The notes under the pieces are model-generated. The model was given only the letters and a program-made list of their open reading frames with translations, did no database searches and had not been told where the DNA came from. This document shows positions 14,805-21,321 of a stretch of DNA of 34,299 nucleotides, piece after piece (the stretch's first letter is position 1; every line of letters begins with the position of its first letter). The DNA is from Nitrososphaerales archaeon (GTDB lineage: Archaea; Thermoproteota; Nitrososphaeria; Nitrososphaerales; Gagatemarchaeaceae). Location: NCBI GenBank assembly GCA_014874415.1, contig JACWAI010000043.1, positions 1 through 34,299 of the forward strand, given 5' to 3'. The translations under genes and the position numbers were made by a program.

Positions 14805-15902
14805 CTATCTCGTAACTATCGTGAGGACGTCCTGGTCTTCGAGCCTGTGGGTCATCCCTACCCTCTGCCCGCCGAACTTCACGCTCTTCCCCCAGACCTG
14901 GGCATACCGGAACTCGTCCTTCATCCCTCGGTGCACCTTGTCGCAGACGTCGGCGATTGTGGCGCCCCCGCGCATCATCATGGGCTCTTCGAAGTCTGTC
15001 TCCCCGGTCCTCCGGCGCATGTAGATCCTGACGAAGTCGAGCCTCTTGTAGATCTCCTCCCTTAGCGCCTGTATGTTGACATCCGCCTCGGCCGACACCG
15101 GGACGAAGGCGTAGGGGAGCTTGCGCGAAAGCTCTGCGGTGAAGCCCGCGTTGACAAGGTCTATCTTGTTCATCACGGTCAACGAGGGGACATACACCCT
15201 GTTCCCCGAAAGGACGTCCACAAGCTGCTGGTCGTCTATGTCCTGGCGGATCACAACCCGCGCCCCGTTCATGCCGTAGACCCTGAGTATGTCCTTCACC
15301 AGCTCCTCGGTGATCTTAGTGAGCCTGACCTGCGAGGTGACGCTGATCCCACCCGTGTCCGACTTCTCTATCACGACGCTGGGTGGGCGCTCGTCCACCC
15401 TCAAGCCCGTGGACCTCAGCTCCTTCTCGAGGAGGTCCCTCGCCTCAGGCTGGAAGACGTCGACGATGAAGAGCACAAGGTCGGCGCTCCTCGCCACCGC
15501 CAGTACCCTCCTGCCGAGCCCCCTCCCCGAAGACGCCCCCTTGATTATGCCCGGGAGGTCGAGCACCTGGATCCTCGCCCCCGAATGCTCCATCACCCCG
15601 GGGACCACCTCGAGCGTCGTGAACTGATATGCTGCGACCTTCGACTTCGCGTTTGTAAGCCTGTTCAGCAGCGTCGACTTTCCTACGCTCGGGAGCCCGA
15701 TCAGCACCACAGTCGCGTCCCCAGACTTCTTGACGTCGTAGCCCTGCCTCGAGCCGGTCTTCCTCGCGTGCTGTTCCTCGAGCTCTGCCCTGAGCTTGGC
15801 GAGCTTCGCCCTGAGGAGGCCGATGTGGTGCTCTGTCTTCTTGTTGACCTGAGTCCTGTGTATGTCGTCCTCTATCTTCTTGATCTTCTCTGGTAGCCCC
15901 AA
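14805..15902 (-). CDS. DRG-family (Obg-like) GTPase with C-terminal TGS domain
   Basis: Encodes 365 aa from a TTG start, matching the DRG length. Residues 1-50 form a basic helical segment. The G domain has G1 GLPSVGKS (69-76), switch I around YQFTT (92-96), G3 DLPGIIKGA (from 115) and G4 NKID (around residue 245). The end, GATIADVCDKVHRGM...RYAQVWGKSVKFGGQRVG, is a TGS domain. DRG proteins associate with ribosomes and help resolve stalled translation in eukaryotes; the archaeal role is presumed similar. Directly downstream is the transposase remnant. Confidence 0.93.
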   Translation of the reverse strand: MGLPEKIKKIEDDIHRTQVNKKTEHHIGLLRAKLAKLRAELEEQHARKTGSRQGYDVKKSGDATVVLIGLPSVGKSTLLNRLTNAKSKVAAYQFTTLEVVPGVMEHSGARIQVLDLPGIIKGASSGRGLGRRVLAVARSADLVLFIVDVFQPEARDLLEKELRSTGLRVDERPPSVVIEKSDTGGISVTSQVRLTKITEELVKDILRVYGMNGARVVIRQDIDDQQLVDVLSGNRVYVPSLTVMNKIDLVNAGFTAELSRKLPYAFVPVSAEADVNIQALREEIYKRLDFVRIYMRRRTGETDFEEPMMMRGGATIADVCDKVHRGMKDEFRYAQVWGKSVKFGGQRVGMTHRLEDQDVLTIVTR

Positions 15903-15970
15903 ATTTGGTCAGGTCCTCGTGAGCTTGTGCTAGCGTCGGTGACAGGTTATGAAGTTTGGCCGCTTCTCCC

Positions 15971-15976
15971 TTATAT
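15971..15976 (+). promoter_or_regulatory. TATA box for the zinc alcohol dehydrogenase gene
   Basis: TTATAT is centred about 29 nt before the GTG at 16003. An upstream in-frame ATG at 15949 lies before this box, so the GTG is the likely start. Confidence 0.65.
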
Positions 15977-16002
15977 CGGCCCTGTGGCGGCGGACGCAGA
16001 GA

Positions 16003-17028
16003 GTGAAGTCGATAGTCCTGGCTCAGGACAGAGACGGCGGGACAAAGGCACGGCTCACGCAGCTAGACGTCCCTTCACCGGGCCGAGGAGAGCTGGTGGT
16101 GAAGATGGAAGCGTGCGGCCTCTGCGGCACAGATCTCGAGAAGATGCGGGGGGAGTACACGGCGTCGATGCCGGTCCTGGGGCATGAGGCGGTCGGGGTC
16201 GTGTATGCCGTCGGTGAGGGCGTCAACGGCTTCAAGGAAGGGGACCGGGTTTTTCCTCATCACCACGTGCCCTGCTACGAATGCTACTACTGTAGGTCAG
16301 GGAGCGAGACCATGTGCGACATGTACAGGAAGAGCAACATCGACCCGGGCGGGTTCTCAGAGTACTTCAGGGTCCCGAGCTGGAACGTGTCCAAGGGCGG
16401 GGTCCTGCGGCTGCCGGACGAGATGAGCTTCGAGACGGGAGCGCTTATCGAACCTGTCGCCTGTTGCCTTAGGGCGATTCGCACTCACGCCAAATCCGGG
16501 GAGACGGTGCTCATCGCAGGCGCTGGTCCCGTCGGGCTGATGCACGCGTTGCTCTTGGAGCCGATGGAAGTGAAAGTCATGTTGACCGACGTCAGCAGAG
16601 CGAGGCTCGACTTCGCCGAAAGGATGCACCTGGGGCTTGTGCTGGACGCAAAGGGGGACGTGCAAAGCAGGGTGAAGTCGGAGTCTCAGGGGAGGGGGGC
16701 GGACCTCGCAATAATTGCTTCGGGGAGCAAGGACGCCATCATCCAGGGGCTGACCTCTGTCCGCAAAGGCGGACGGGTCCTCCTCTTCGGAGTCCCGCCG
16801 AAGGGCTCTGTACTGGGCTACGACATAAGCGACCTCTACAACTCGGGGCAGCAGATCGTCACGAGCTATGGGGCCACCGACGCGGATGCACGGGAGACCA
16901 TAGGAATACTCGACTCGAACCCGGAGTTCGGCCGCCTGATAACTGACAGGTTCCCACTGTCAAATTTCGGCGACGCGGTGGAAGCCGCCGCCAGTGGTCG
17001 CTCGATGAAGGTCTTGATTTCGCCCTAG
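16003..17028 (+). CDS. Zinc-dependent medium-chain alcohol/polyol dehydrogenase
   Basis: Encodes 341 aa from a GTG start set by the TATA box. MDR-family oxidoreductase: catalytic zinc ligands C41 (GLCGTD) and H61-E62 (GHE), structural zinc cysteines C91, C94, C97 and C105, and an NAD(P) loop AGAGPVG. These place it with the threonine/sorbitol/alcohol dehydrogenase group, but the substrate cannot be told from sequence. The LsrF-like aldolase gene begins 53 nt downstream on the same strand with its own TATA-like box, so a shared role in sugar or hydroxy-ketone metabolism is plausible but unproven. Confidence 0.9.
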   Translation: MKSIVLAQDRDGGTKARLTQLDVPSPGRGELVVKMEACGLCGTDLEKMRGEYTASMPVLGHEAVGVVYAVGEGVNGFKEGDRVFPHHHVPCYECYYCRSGSETMCDMYRKSNIDPGGFSEYFRVPSWNVSKGGVLRLPDEMSFETGALIEPVACCLRAIRTHAKSGETVLIAGAGPVGLMHALLLEPMEVKVMLTDVSRARLDFAERMHLGLVLDAKGDVQSRVKSESQGRGADLAIIASGSKDAIIQGLTSVRKGGRVLLFGVPPKGSVLGYDISDLYNSGQQIVTSYGATDADARETIGILDSNPEFGRLITDRFPLSNFGDAVEAAASGRSMKVLISP

Positions 17029-17042
17029 GGGACGCTGCTCAT

Positions 17043-17050
17043 GTTTAAAA
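17043..17050 (+). promoter_or_regulatory. TATA-like box for the LsrF-like gene
   Basis: GTTTAAAA is centred about 35 nt before the ATG at 17082. Confidence 0.5.
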
Positions 17051-17081
17051 TGGCAAGGCCGTCGCGGAAGGCGTCCAATCA

Positions 17082-17867
17082 ATGAGTTGGGGACTTCAGA
17101 ACAGGGTCTCGAGGCTGATGAAGGGCGGGAGGACTGTGATGCTCGCCATAGATCACGGATATTTCCAGGGGCCGACGACCGGGCTCGAGAACCCAAGGAA
17201 GACGATAACCTCCCTCCTCCAGTATGCGGACTCGCTCATGCTCACGAGGGGGATCCTCAGGACCTCGGTCGACCCAGGCGAGTCCCTCCCCATAGTTCTC
17301 AGGGCATCCGGGGGGACCAGCATCCTCAAGGAACTCTCGGACGAGGTTGTGACCACATCAATCGAGGAGGCGCTCAGGCTCAACGCGTCCGCCGTCGCAG
17401 TTTCTGTCTTCGTCGGTTCTCCCAACGAGAGGCAGACCCTCGCGAACCTGGCCGAACTGGTAAACGAAGGGGAGAGATACGGCATGCCAGTCCTGGCGGT
17501 AACGGCGGTCGGTAGAGAGATGGCCAGGGACGCCAGGTACCTGGGGCTGGCGTGCAGGATCTCGGCGGAGCTGGGGGCCAGCATCGTCAAGACGTACTAC
17601 TGCGAAGACTTCCGTAAGGTAATCGACGGCTGCCCTGTTCCTGTCATAATCGCAGGTGGAAAGAAGCTCCCTGAGAGAGAGGCGCTCCAGCTCGCTCACG
17701 ATGCCACTTCGGAAGGCGCCGTCGGGGTGGATATGGGGAGGAACATATTCCAGTCGTCGAACCCTGCGGGGATGATCAAGGCGGTCCGGGGCGTGGTCCA
17801 TGATGGGAAGAGCGTGGACGAAGCGTTCCGAATCTTCGAGAAGGAAAAACCCCCAAGGGCGGAATAG
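17082..17867 (+). CDS. LsrF/DhnA-type class I aldolase (3-hydroxy-5-phosphonooxypentane-2,4-dione thiolase-like)
   Basis: Encodes 261 aa. The TIM-barrel class I aldolase pattern is clear: LAIDHGYFQGPTTGLE (about 21-36), MLTRGILRTS, VLRASGG, AVTAVGREMARDARY, K170 in SIVKTYY as the Schiff-base lysine, IIAGGKKLPERE and GVDMGRNIFQS at the phosphate site. These strings match bacterial LsrF closely, the enzyme that cleaves phosphorylated autoinducer-2 product with CoA. No lsr uptake or kinase genes are present, so AI-2 degradation is not implied. Related archaeal proteins act as fructose-bisphosphate aldolase or in aromatic precursor synthesis; the LsrF-like motifs make those less likely. It is convergent with a small zinc-ribbon gene. 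Confidence 0.88.
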   Translation: MSWGLQNRVSRLMKGGRTVMLAIDHGYFQGPTTGLENPRKTITSLLQYADSLMLTRGILRTSVDPGESLPIVLRASGGTSILKELSDEVVTTSIEEALRLNASAVAVSVFVGSPNERQTLANLAELVNEGERYGMPVLAVTAVGREMARDARYLGLACRISAELGASIVKTYYCEDFRKVIDGCPVPVIIAGGKKLPEREALQLAHDATSEGAVGVDMGRNIFQSSNPAGMIKAVRGVVHDGKSVDEAFRIFEKEKPPRAE

Positions 17868-17875
17868 AAGCCCAG

Positions 17876-17998
17876 TCATCTGGGGAGGCCGGAGACGTCC
17901 TCGCAGTCCAAAATGGCGCCACATTGCGGGCACATGAACTTGCAGGCCTGTATCTGGATCATCTTGTCCCCGCAGGCGTAGCAGTTCTCCGTGGCCAT
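17876..17998 (-). CDS. Small zinc-ribbon protein (40 aa)
   Basis: The frame from the ATG at 17998 encodes 40 aa with two CxxC-type knuckles: NCYACGDK (C6, C9) and FMCPQCGAI (C23, C26), plus C19 and C32. This is the pattern of a single zinc ribbon, and the whole protein is little more than the ribbon. Such small zinc-finger proteins are widespread in archaea and mostly uncharacterised; nucleic acid or protein binding is likely. A TATA-like element shared with the divergent zinc-ribbon gene lies 32 nt upstream. It ends 8 nt from the stop of the convergent aldolase gene. Confidence 0.75.
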   Translation of the reverse strand: MATENCYACGDKMIQIQACKFMCPQCGAILDCEDVSGLPR

Positions 17999-18026
17999 AC
18001 GATGTAGGCGGAATGTCCTCTAACGG

Positions 18027-18033
18027 TTTTAAG
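18027..18033. promoter_or_regulatory. Shared, symmetric TATA element for two divergent zinc-ribbon genes
   Basis: TTTTAAG (CTTAAAA on the other strand) is centred 32 nt from the minus-strand ATG at 17998 and 28 nt from the plus-strand GTG at 18058. No second box is visible for either gene, so one element may drive both. Confidence 0.5.
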
Positions 18034-18057
18034 GGCGCCGCCAGGGTCGCGGCATCA

Positions 18058-18279
18058 GTGCAGCCCCAGGACGAGCCAAAGGAAAGGGAACCGACGATCG
18101 CGAGGCGTAGCCCGTTCGCACCCGCGACAAAGCTCTGCCCGAAGTGCCTGGCCCCGCTGAAGGGGACCGGGGGCATCGGTGGCTGGCTGGTGCCCATGAA
18201 CTACCACTGCCCGAAGTGCGGGTACACGGGAACGGTTTACTTCGAGAAGGAGAACCAGCCGGATGAAAGGAAGGGCTGA
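18058..18279 (+). CDS. Zinc-ribbon protein (73 aa)
   Basis: From the GTG at 18058, set by the TATA element 28 nt upstream, the frame encodes 73 aa. An in-frame ATG at 18013 lies upstream of the box and would add 15 residues. A charged N-terminal half precedes a zinc ribbon: KLCPKCLAPL and YHCPKCGYTG, two CPxC knuckles about 27 residues apart, then an acidic/basic tail. No enzymatic domain. Its stop is two nucleotides before the ATG of the CPBP protease gene, so the two are probably co-transcribed. Confidence 0.75.
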   Translation: MQPQDEPKEREPTIARRSPFAPATKLCPKCLAPLKGTGGIGGWLVPMNYHCPKCGYTGTVYFEKENQPDERKG

Positions 18280-18281
18280 AG

Positions 18282-19352
18282 ATGGATGCGAGTAATAGCG
18301 GGGGCACGAACAATGTCGGAAGGACCGTCCTTCTGGGCGTCTTCATCATCCTGCTGACGTTCACAGTCGCGCTCGTCGCCCTCGCATTCCCCGCCGGGGC
18401 CTACTCGGTGTATTCGGGGAGGCTCTCTCAGAACTTCACAGCCTCATCCCTGATCCGTCCCTACCTCTGGATCGGCCCGGCGCTCCAGACGACTCCTCTG
18501 GTCGTCGGCGCGGGGGTGGCCTTCGCCGTCCTGACCGTTGTCTACGCTGCTTTTCTTCTGTATTCATGGGTACAGCGGGAGAACCCCACCAGGGCCATCT
18601 CAAAGTCGTTCAAAGAGGGGTTTGGAACCCTCACGTCCAGTCCGTTCCTCGTGATCATACTGTCCATAGGGTTCCTGAACTTTACGGCCGCCATGATCGA
18701 CGTCGCCGTCTCCGCCACGGGGACCCCTATTGGTGGGCTCGCGGGGGATCCGCTCGAACTGCTAATCGGTTTCGCCTACGCCCCACTAGCGGAGGAGCTA
18801 GGGTTCAGGGTGCTGCTCATCGGCCTCGTCGCCTTCATCCTCTCCCTCAGCAGGCCGTGGAAGAGCGCCCTCGCCGCCCTGTGGAGACCCTCGAAGGCGA
18901 TAGAAGGGCTCGCTGTCGGGAGCGGCGCGTCCATAATCATCTGGGCGGCCACGGGGTTCAGCGCCGTCACCTTCGGCGCATGCCACGTAGTCTGCGGAGG
19001 CGGGAGCTGGGACATAGGAAAGCTCCCCGAGGCGATCTATGGTGGCCTTGTGCTGGGCTACCTTTACGTGAAGTACGGCTTCCACGTCGCCCTCCTGGCC
19101 CACTGGGGGGTGGACTTCTTCGGGAGCGTCTTTTCATTCTTCGGCCAGGCTGCCTACGGCATCCCCTGGAACTCGAGCACCACGGAGTTCGTAGGCCAGT
19201 ACGCCGTCGACCTCGACCTGCTCTTCCTGTTCGGCCTAGTGAGCTTCATCGTCGTCGCGTACCTCGGGGTGAAGAAGCTCGTCAGGTGGCGTTCAGGGGA
19301 TTCCTCAGGCGACTTTAACCGCATCTCCGGCGAGGGTGGGGACATCGCATGA
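18282..19352 (+). CDS. CPBP-family intramembrane metalloprotease (CAAX protease / Abi type)
   Basis: Encodes 356 aa with about eight membrane helices. The four-helix CPBP core shows E171-E172 with R176 (EELGFR), H235 in TFGACHV, and H274 with D278 in HWGVDFFG, the residues that bind metal and activate water. Eukaryotic members cleave prenylated CAAX proteins; prokaryotic members act in bacteriocin immunity and regulated proteolysis, and many substrates are unknown. The start lies two nucleotides after the zinc-ribbon stop. Its own stop overlaps the next gene by four nucleotides (ATGA), implying coupling to the dCTP-deaminase-like protein. Confidence 0.88.
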   Translation: MDASNSGGTNNVGRTVLLGVFIILLTFTVALVALAFPAGAYSVYSGRLSQNFTASSLIRPYLWIGPALQTTPLVVGAGVAFAVLTVVYAAFLLYSWVQRENPTRAISKSFKEGFGTLTSSPFLVIILSIGFLNFTAAMIDVAVSATGTPIGGLAGDPLELLIGFAYAPLAEELGFRVLLIGLVAFILSLSRPWKSALAALWRPSKAIEGLAVGSGASIIIWAATGFSAVTFGACHVVCGGGSWDIGKLPEAIYGGLVLGYLYVKYGFHVALLAHWGVDFFGSVFSFFGQAAYGIPWNSSTTEFVGQYAVDLDLLFLFGLVSFIVVAYLGVKKLVRWRSGDSSGDFNRISGEGGDIA

Positions 19353-19885
19353 CTGTCCTTGGCGCTCCCATCCTGAGGGAGCTCGTGGCGAAATACGGCT
19401 GCATCTACCCATCGGACGAAGGGGCGTTCGACGGGGACGGGTACGTGCTCACGGTGAGAGAAGACAGGACGCTCCACTACCTCGAGCACAGGAACATGAT
19501 ATCGAAGGAGATAATCTTCACCCCTCCGGACTGCGTCGCCCACCTGACGTCCAAGAGCAAGTTCGGGAGGTTGGGCCTTTCTTTCCTTAACTCGGTGAAG
19601 GTCCACAGCGGCTTCGTCGGGAGGCTCGCTCTTGAGCTCGTCAACCTCAGCAATGAAAGGACACCGATCACGATAAACCAGGGAGACCCCCTCATCCACA
19701 TCGAGTTCCTGCGGAGGGAAGGCCCGCCCGAACCGTATTCAGGGAGATACATGTTCCAGTTCATGAACGACGAAGAGACGGCCAAGTATGTCGACATACT
19801 TTCGTCCAACTTCCCGGCCCTCTACAGGCGGGACGAAACAGCCAAGCGGGGCAGCGAGCGCCTGGTTAGAGAAGAGAGTAGCTAA
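19349..19885 (+). CDS. dCTP deaminase / dUTPase-fold protein
   Basis: Encodes 178 aa, close to the Dcd length. The trimeric Dcd/dUTPase fold is indicated by TSKSKFGRLGLSF (S70 and R74 at the spacing of E. coli S111 and R115), then HSGFVGRLALELVN with E97 at the position of the catalytic Glu, and a late PYSGRYMFQ segment. The usual Asp before P/S-G-F (IDPGF) is His (VHSGF). Dcd enzymes deaminate dCTP to dUTP for thymidylate synthesis; dUTPase hydrolyses dUTP, and some family members deplete nucleotides in antiviral defence. Which applies is unclear. The start overlaps the CPBP stop (ATGA). The stop overlaps the stop of the convergent frameshifted gene. Confidence 0.8.
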   Translation: MTVLGAPILRELVAKYGCIYPSDEGAFDGDGYVLTVREDRTLHYLEHRNMISKEIIFTPPDCVAHLTSKSKFGRLGLSFLNSVKVHSGFVGRLALELVNLSNERTPITINQGDPLIHIEFLRREGPPEPYSGRYMFQFMNDEETAKYVDILSSNFPALYRRDETAKRGSERLVREESS

Positions 19886-20237
19886 CGCCTTATCGCGTAC
19901 CCCACCTGCTTCGCTCCGCCCTCCCCCTTCATGCTCATGCCAAAGGCGTTGAGGAATGCTTCCGCGTCGTTTATCAGCTTCTCGTCTTCCGCTTCCAGCT
20001 GAAGACAGGAGGGTACAGGAATCTCTTGCCGCTGGTGGCAAAGGCGTAGGTCTTCATCAGTTCCATCAGTTCCTTCAGGAACCCGGCCGTGACCGCCAGG
20101 CTCTGGCCCGTCCTGGCGGACAGCCTGTCAGGCGTCAGAGTTGCAAGGCCTTCACCAAACTCCATCTTGGAGATGTCGTCCACCACCTCGTACAGCTGCG
20201 CGCATGTGGCGACGTAGAAGCTCCCGTTCCTGGACAT
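19882..20237 (-). pseudogene. Frameshifted small gene of unknown function (about 117 aa if restored)
   Basis: From the ATG at 20237 the frame reads SRNGSFYVATCAQLYEV and onward to KRFLYPP near 20010. It then drifts into a basic tail and stops at 19974. In the -1 frame, from about 20010, a clearly protein-like sequence continues: CLQLEAEDEKLINDAEAF, FGMSMKGEGGAKQVGYAIRR, with a stop at 19882 that overlaps the dCTP-deaminase-like stop by four nucleotides. One missing base around AGGAGGG (20007-20013) would join the halves. A TATA-like box at 20264-20271 lies about 30 nt upstream. Sequencing error, a real mutation and programmed frameshifting are all possible. No family recognised; mostly helical and soluble. 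Confidence 0.7.
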
Positions 20238-20263
20238 CGTCAGGAAGCTCCCCCTCTCCCTCG

Positions 20264-20271
20264 ACTAAATT
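20264..20271 (-). promoter_or_regulatory. TATA-like box for the frameshifted gene
   Basis: AATTTAGT on the minus strand is centred about 30 nt before the ATG at 20237. Confidence 0.5.
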
Positions 20272-20311
20272 CCTGTTCGCCGGTGATGCCCTTAATCTAG
20301 TCCGAAAGAGC

Positions 20312-20319
20312 TTTATACC
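20312..20319 (+). promoter_or_regulatory. TATA box for the RHH-NTase / HepT operon
   Basis: TTTATACC is centred 26 nt before the ATG at 20341, predicting a leaderless transcript. The next gene is internal to the operon. Confidence 0.65.
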
Positions 20320-20340
20320 TTTGTCCCTAAATCTCTAGAG

Positions 20341-20856
20341 ATGGCTGAGACCAAAGTCTACATTCCCGACCCCCTAGACGCGCAACTTCGCGAGAAGGCG
20401 ATGAAGAGATTCGGCTACGGGAGGGGGTCGATCAGCAGGGCAGTCGAGACTGCTGTCACTCAATGGCTGGCGACCGAGGACGCCATACAAGGCGCGCTGG
20501 ACGCGCTGACCGCGAAGGCGAAGGACGACCAGAACGTGGTTGCGGTCATTATCTTCGGAAGCTATGCGAGGAGGGAGCCTGACTTCGTGGACGTGGACGT
20601 CGCACTGGCCCTCAGAGATCCACAAGGGAGCGATCTTCTCACCTACGCGGCGGCCGTCGCCGACCGTGGAGCGCTTCGGAGCATCAAGATAGACATTCAG
20701 GTCCTGAACGGCCTCCCACTCGATTTGCAAAGCCGGGTCCTGCGCGAGGGGAAGGTGATTTTTGTCAGGGACGAGAGGGAACTGCGCGCGATGGGCGCCG
20801 AGGTAGCCGAGAAGTGGAACGACTTCGCCCCGACGCTCGCACACCTCACGACATAG
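20341..20856 (+). CDS. MNT-type nucleotidyltransferase with N-terminal ribbon-helix-helix domain (antitoxin-like)
   Basis: Encodes 171 aa in two parts. Residues 3-45 look like a ribbon-helix-helix DNA-binding domain (KVYIPDPLDAQLREKAMKR, then GRGSISRAVETAVTQWL). Residues about 55-150 are a minimal nucleotidyltransferase: G73-S74, D84 and D86 (GSYARREPDFVDVD) and a third acidic residue D118 (IKIDIQV), a complete catalytic set. MntA antitoxins of this type AMPylate the tyrosine of the partner HepT RNase. Standard MntA proteins lack a DNA-binding domain, so this fusion could also autoregulate the operon. The HepT-like gene starts 8 nt after the stop. Confidence 0.82.
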   Translation: MAETKVYIPDPLDAQLREKAMKRFGYGRGSISRAVETAVTQWLATEDAIQGALDALTAKAKDDQNVVAVIIFGSYARREPDFVDVDVALALRDPQGSDLLTYAAAVADRGALRSIKIDIQVLNGLPLDLQSRVLREGKVIFVRDERELRAMGAEVAEKWNDFAPTLAHLTT

Positions 20857-20864
20857 GTGAACCC

Positions 20865-21281
20865 TTGGACGAAGAGAGAATCCGAAAGAGACTGGCCCTC
20901 ATCGAGGAGATTTCGGACCTCATCGCGAAGTCTCTCCCTAAGACTGAGGAAGCATACCGGAGCGCAGACAGGCTCACGATGGACGCCACGGAACGGCGAC
21001 TCCAGATCGTGAGCGAGGCGGAGTTGGACGCGATGAGGGTCCTCTACAAAGACATCGGGGAGAGAATCGTGGGAGACGAGGAGTCGCTCATCGATTCCAT
21101 GGAAAAGTCGCTAGGGAGGGGCGTTGTAGAACAGGTGAAGAAGCGGAGGGCTCTGCGGAACAGGCTCGTCCGCGCCTACACGGACGCCGACCCGGCTGAG
21201 ATCTACAGGCAGGCGAGTGAACGGAGCGACCTGAAGGGCTTCGAGAAGGCGGTACTGTCCGCTCTTCGGGCGGCCAAGTGA
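20865..21281 (+). CDS. HepT-like HEPN protein (DUF86) with altered RNase motif
   Basis: Encodes 138 aa from a TTG at 20865, preceded by a GGTGA ribosome-binding site at 20856-20860. The all-helical HEPN/DUF86 shape is clear. The usual Rx4HxY ribonuclease motif (RNRLVHxY) appears here as R98-N-R-L-V-R103-A-Y105: the catalytic histidine is arginine, encoded CGC where CAC would be expected. The AMPylated tyrosine of the HepT family, Y105, is kept. The partner NTase has an intact catalytic set. The protein may therefore be a non-toxic HEPN, a degenerate toxin, or a target of AMPylation used for something else. It ends 40 nt before the convergent TFB gene. Confidence 0.82.
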   Translation: MDEERIRKRLALIEEISDLIAKSLPKTEEAYRSADRLTMDATERRLQIVSEAELDAMRVLYKDIGERIVGDEESLIDSMEKSLGRGVVEQVKKRRALRNRLVRAYTDADPAEIYRQASERSDLKGFEKAVLSALRAAK

Positions 21282-21321
21282 TTCCGCGAGAAAGAAGCGG
21301 CGCGAAGGAAAGGGTAAAACT

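Noticed and set aside
15949-16002. Upstream ATG extension of the zinc dehydrogenase
   Set aside because: It lies before the TATA box at 15971, and the family N-terminus begins at the GTG at 16003.
18013-18057. Upstream ATG extension of the 73-aa zinc-ribbon protein
   Set aside because: It starts before the TATA element; the GTG at 18058 fits the 28-nt spacing.
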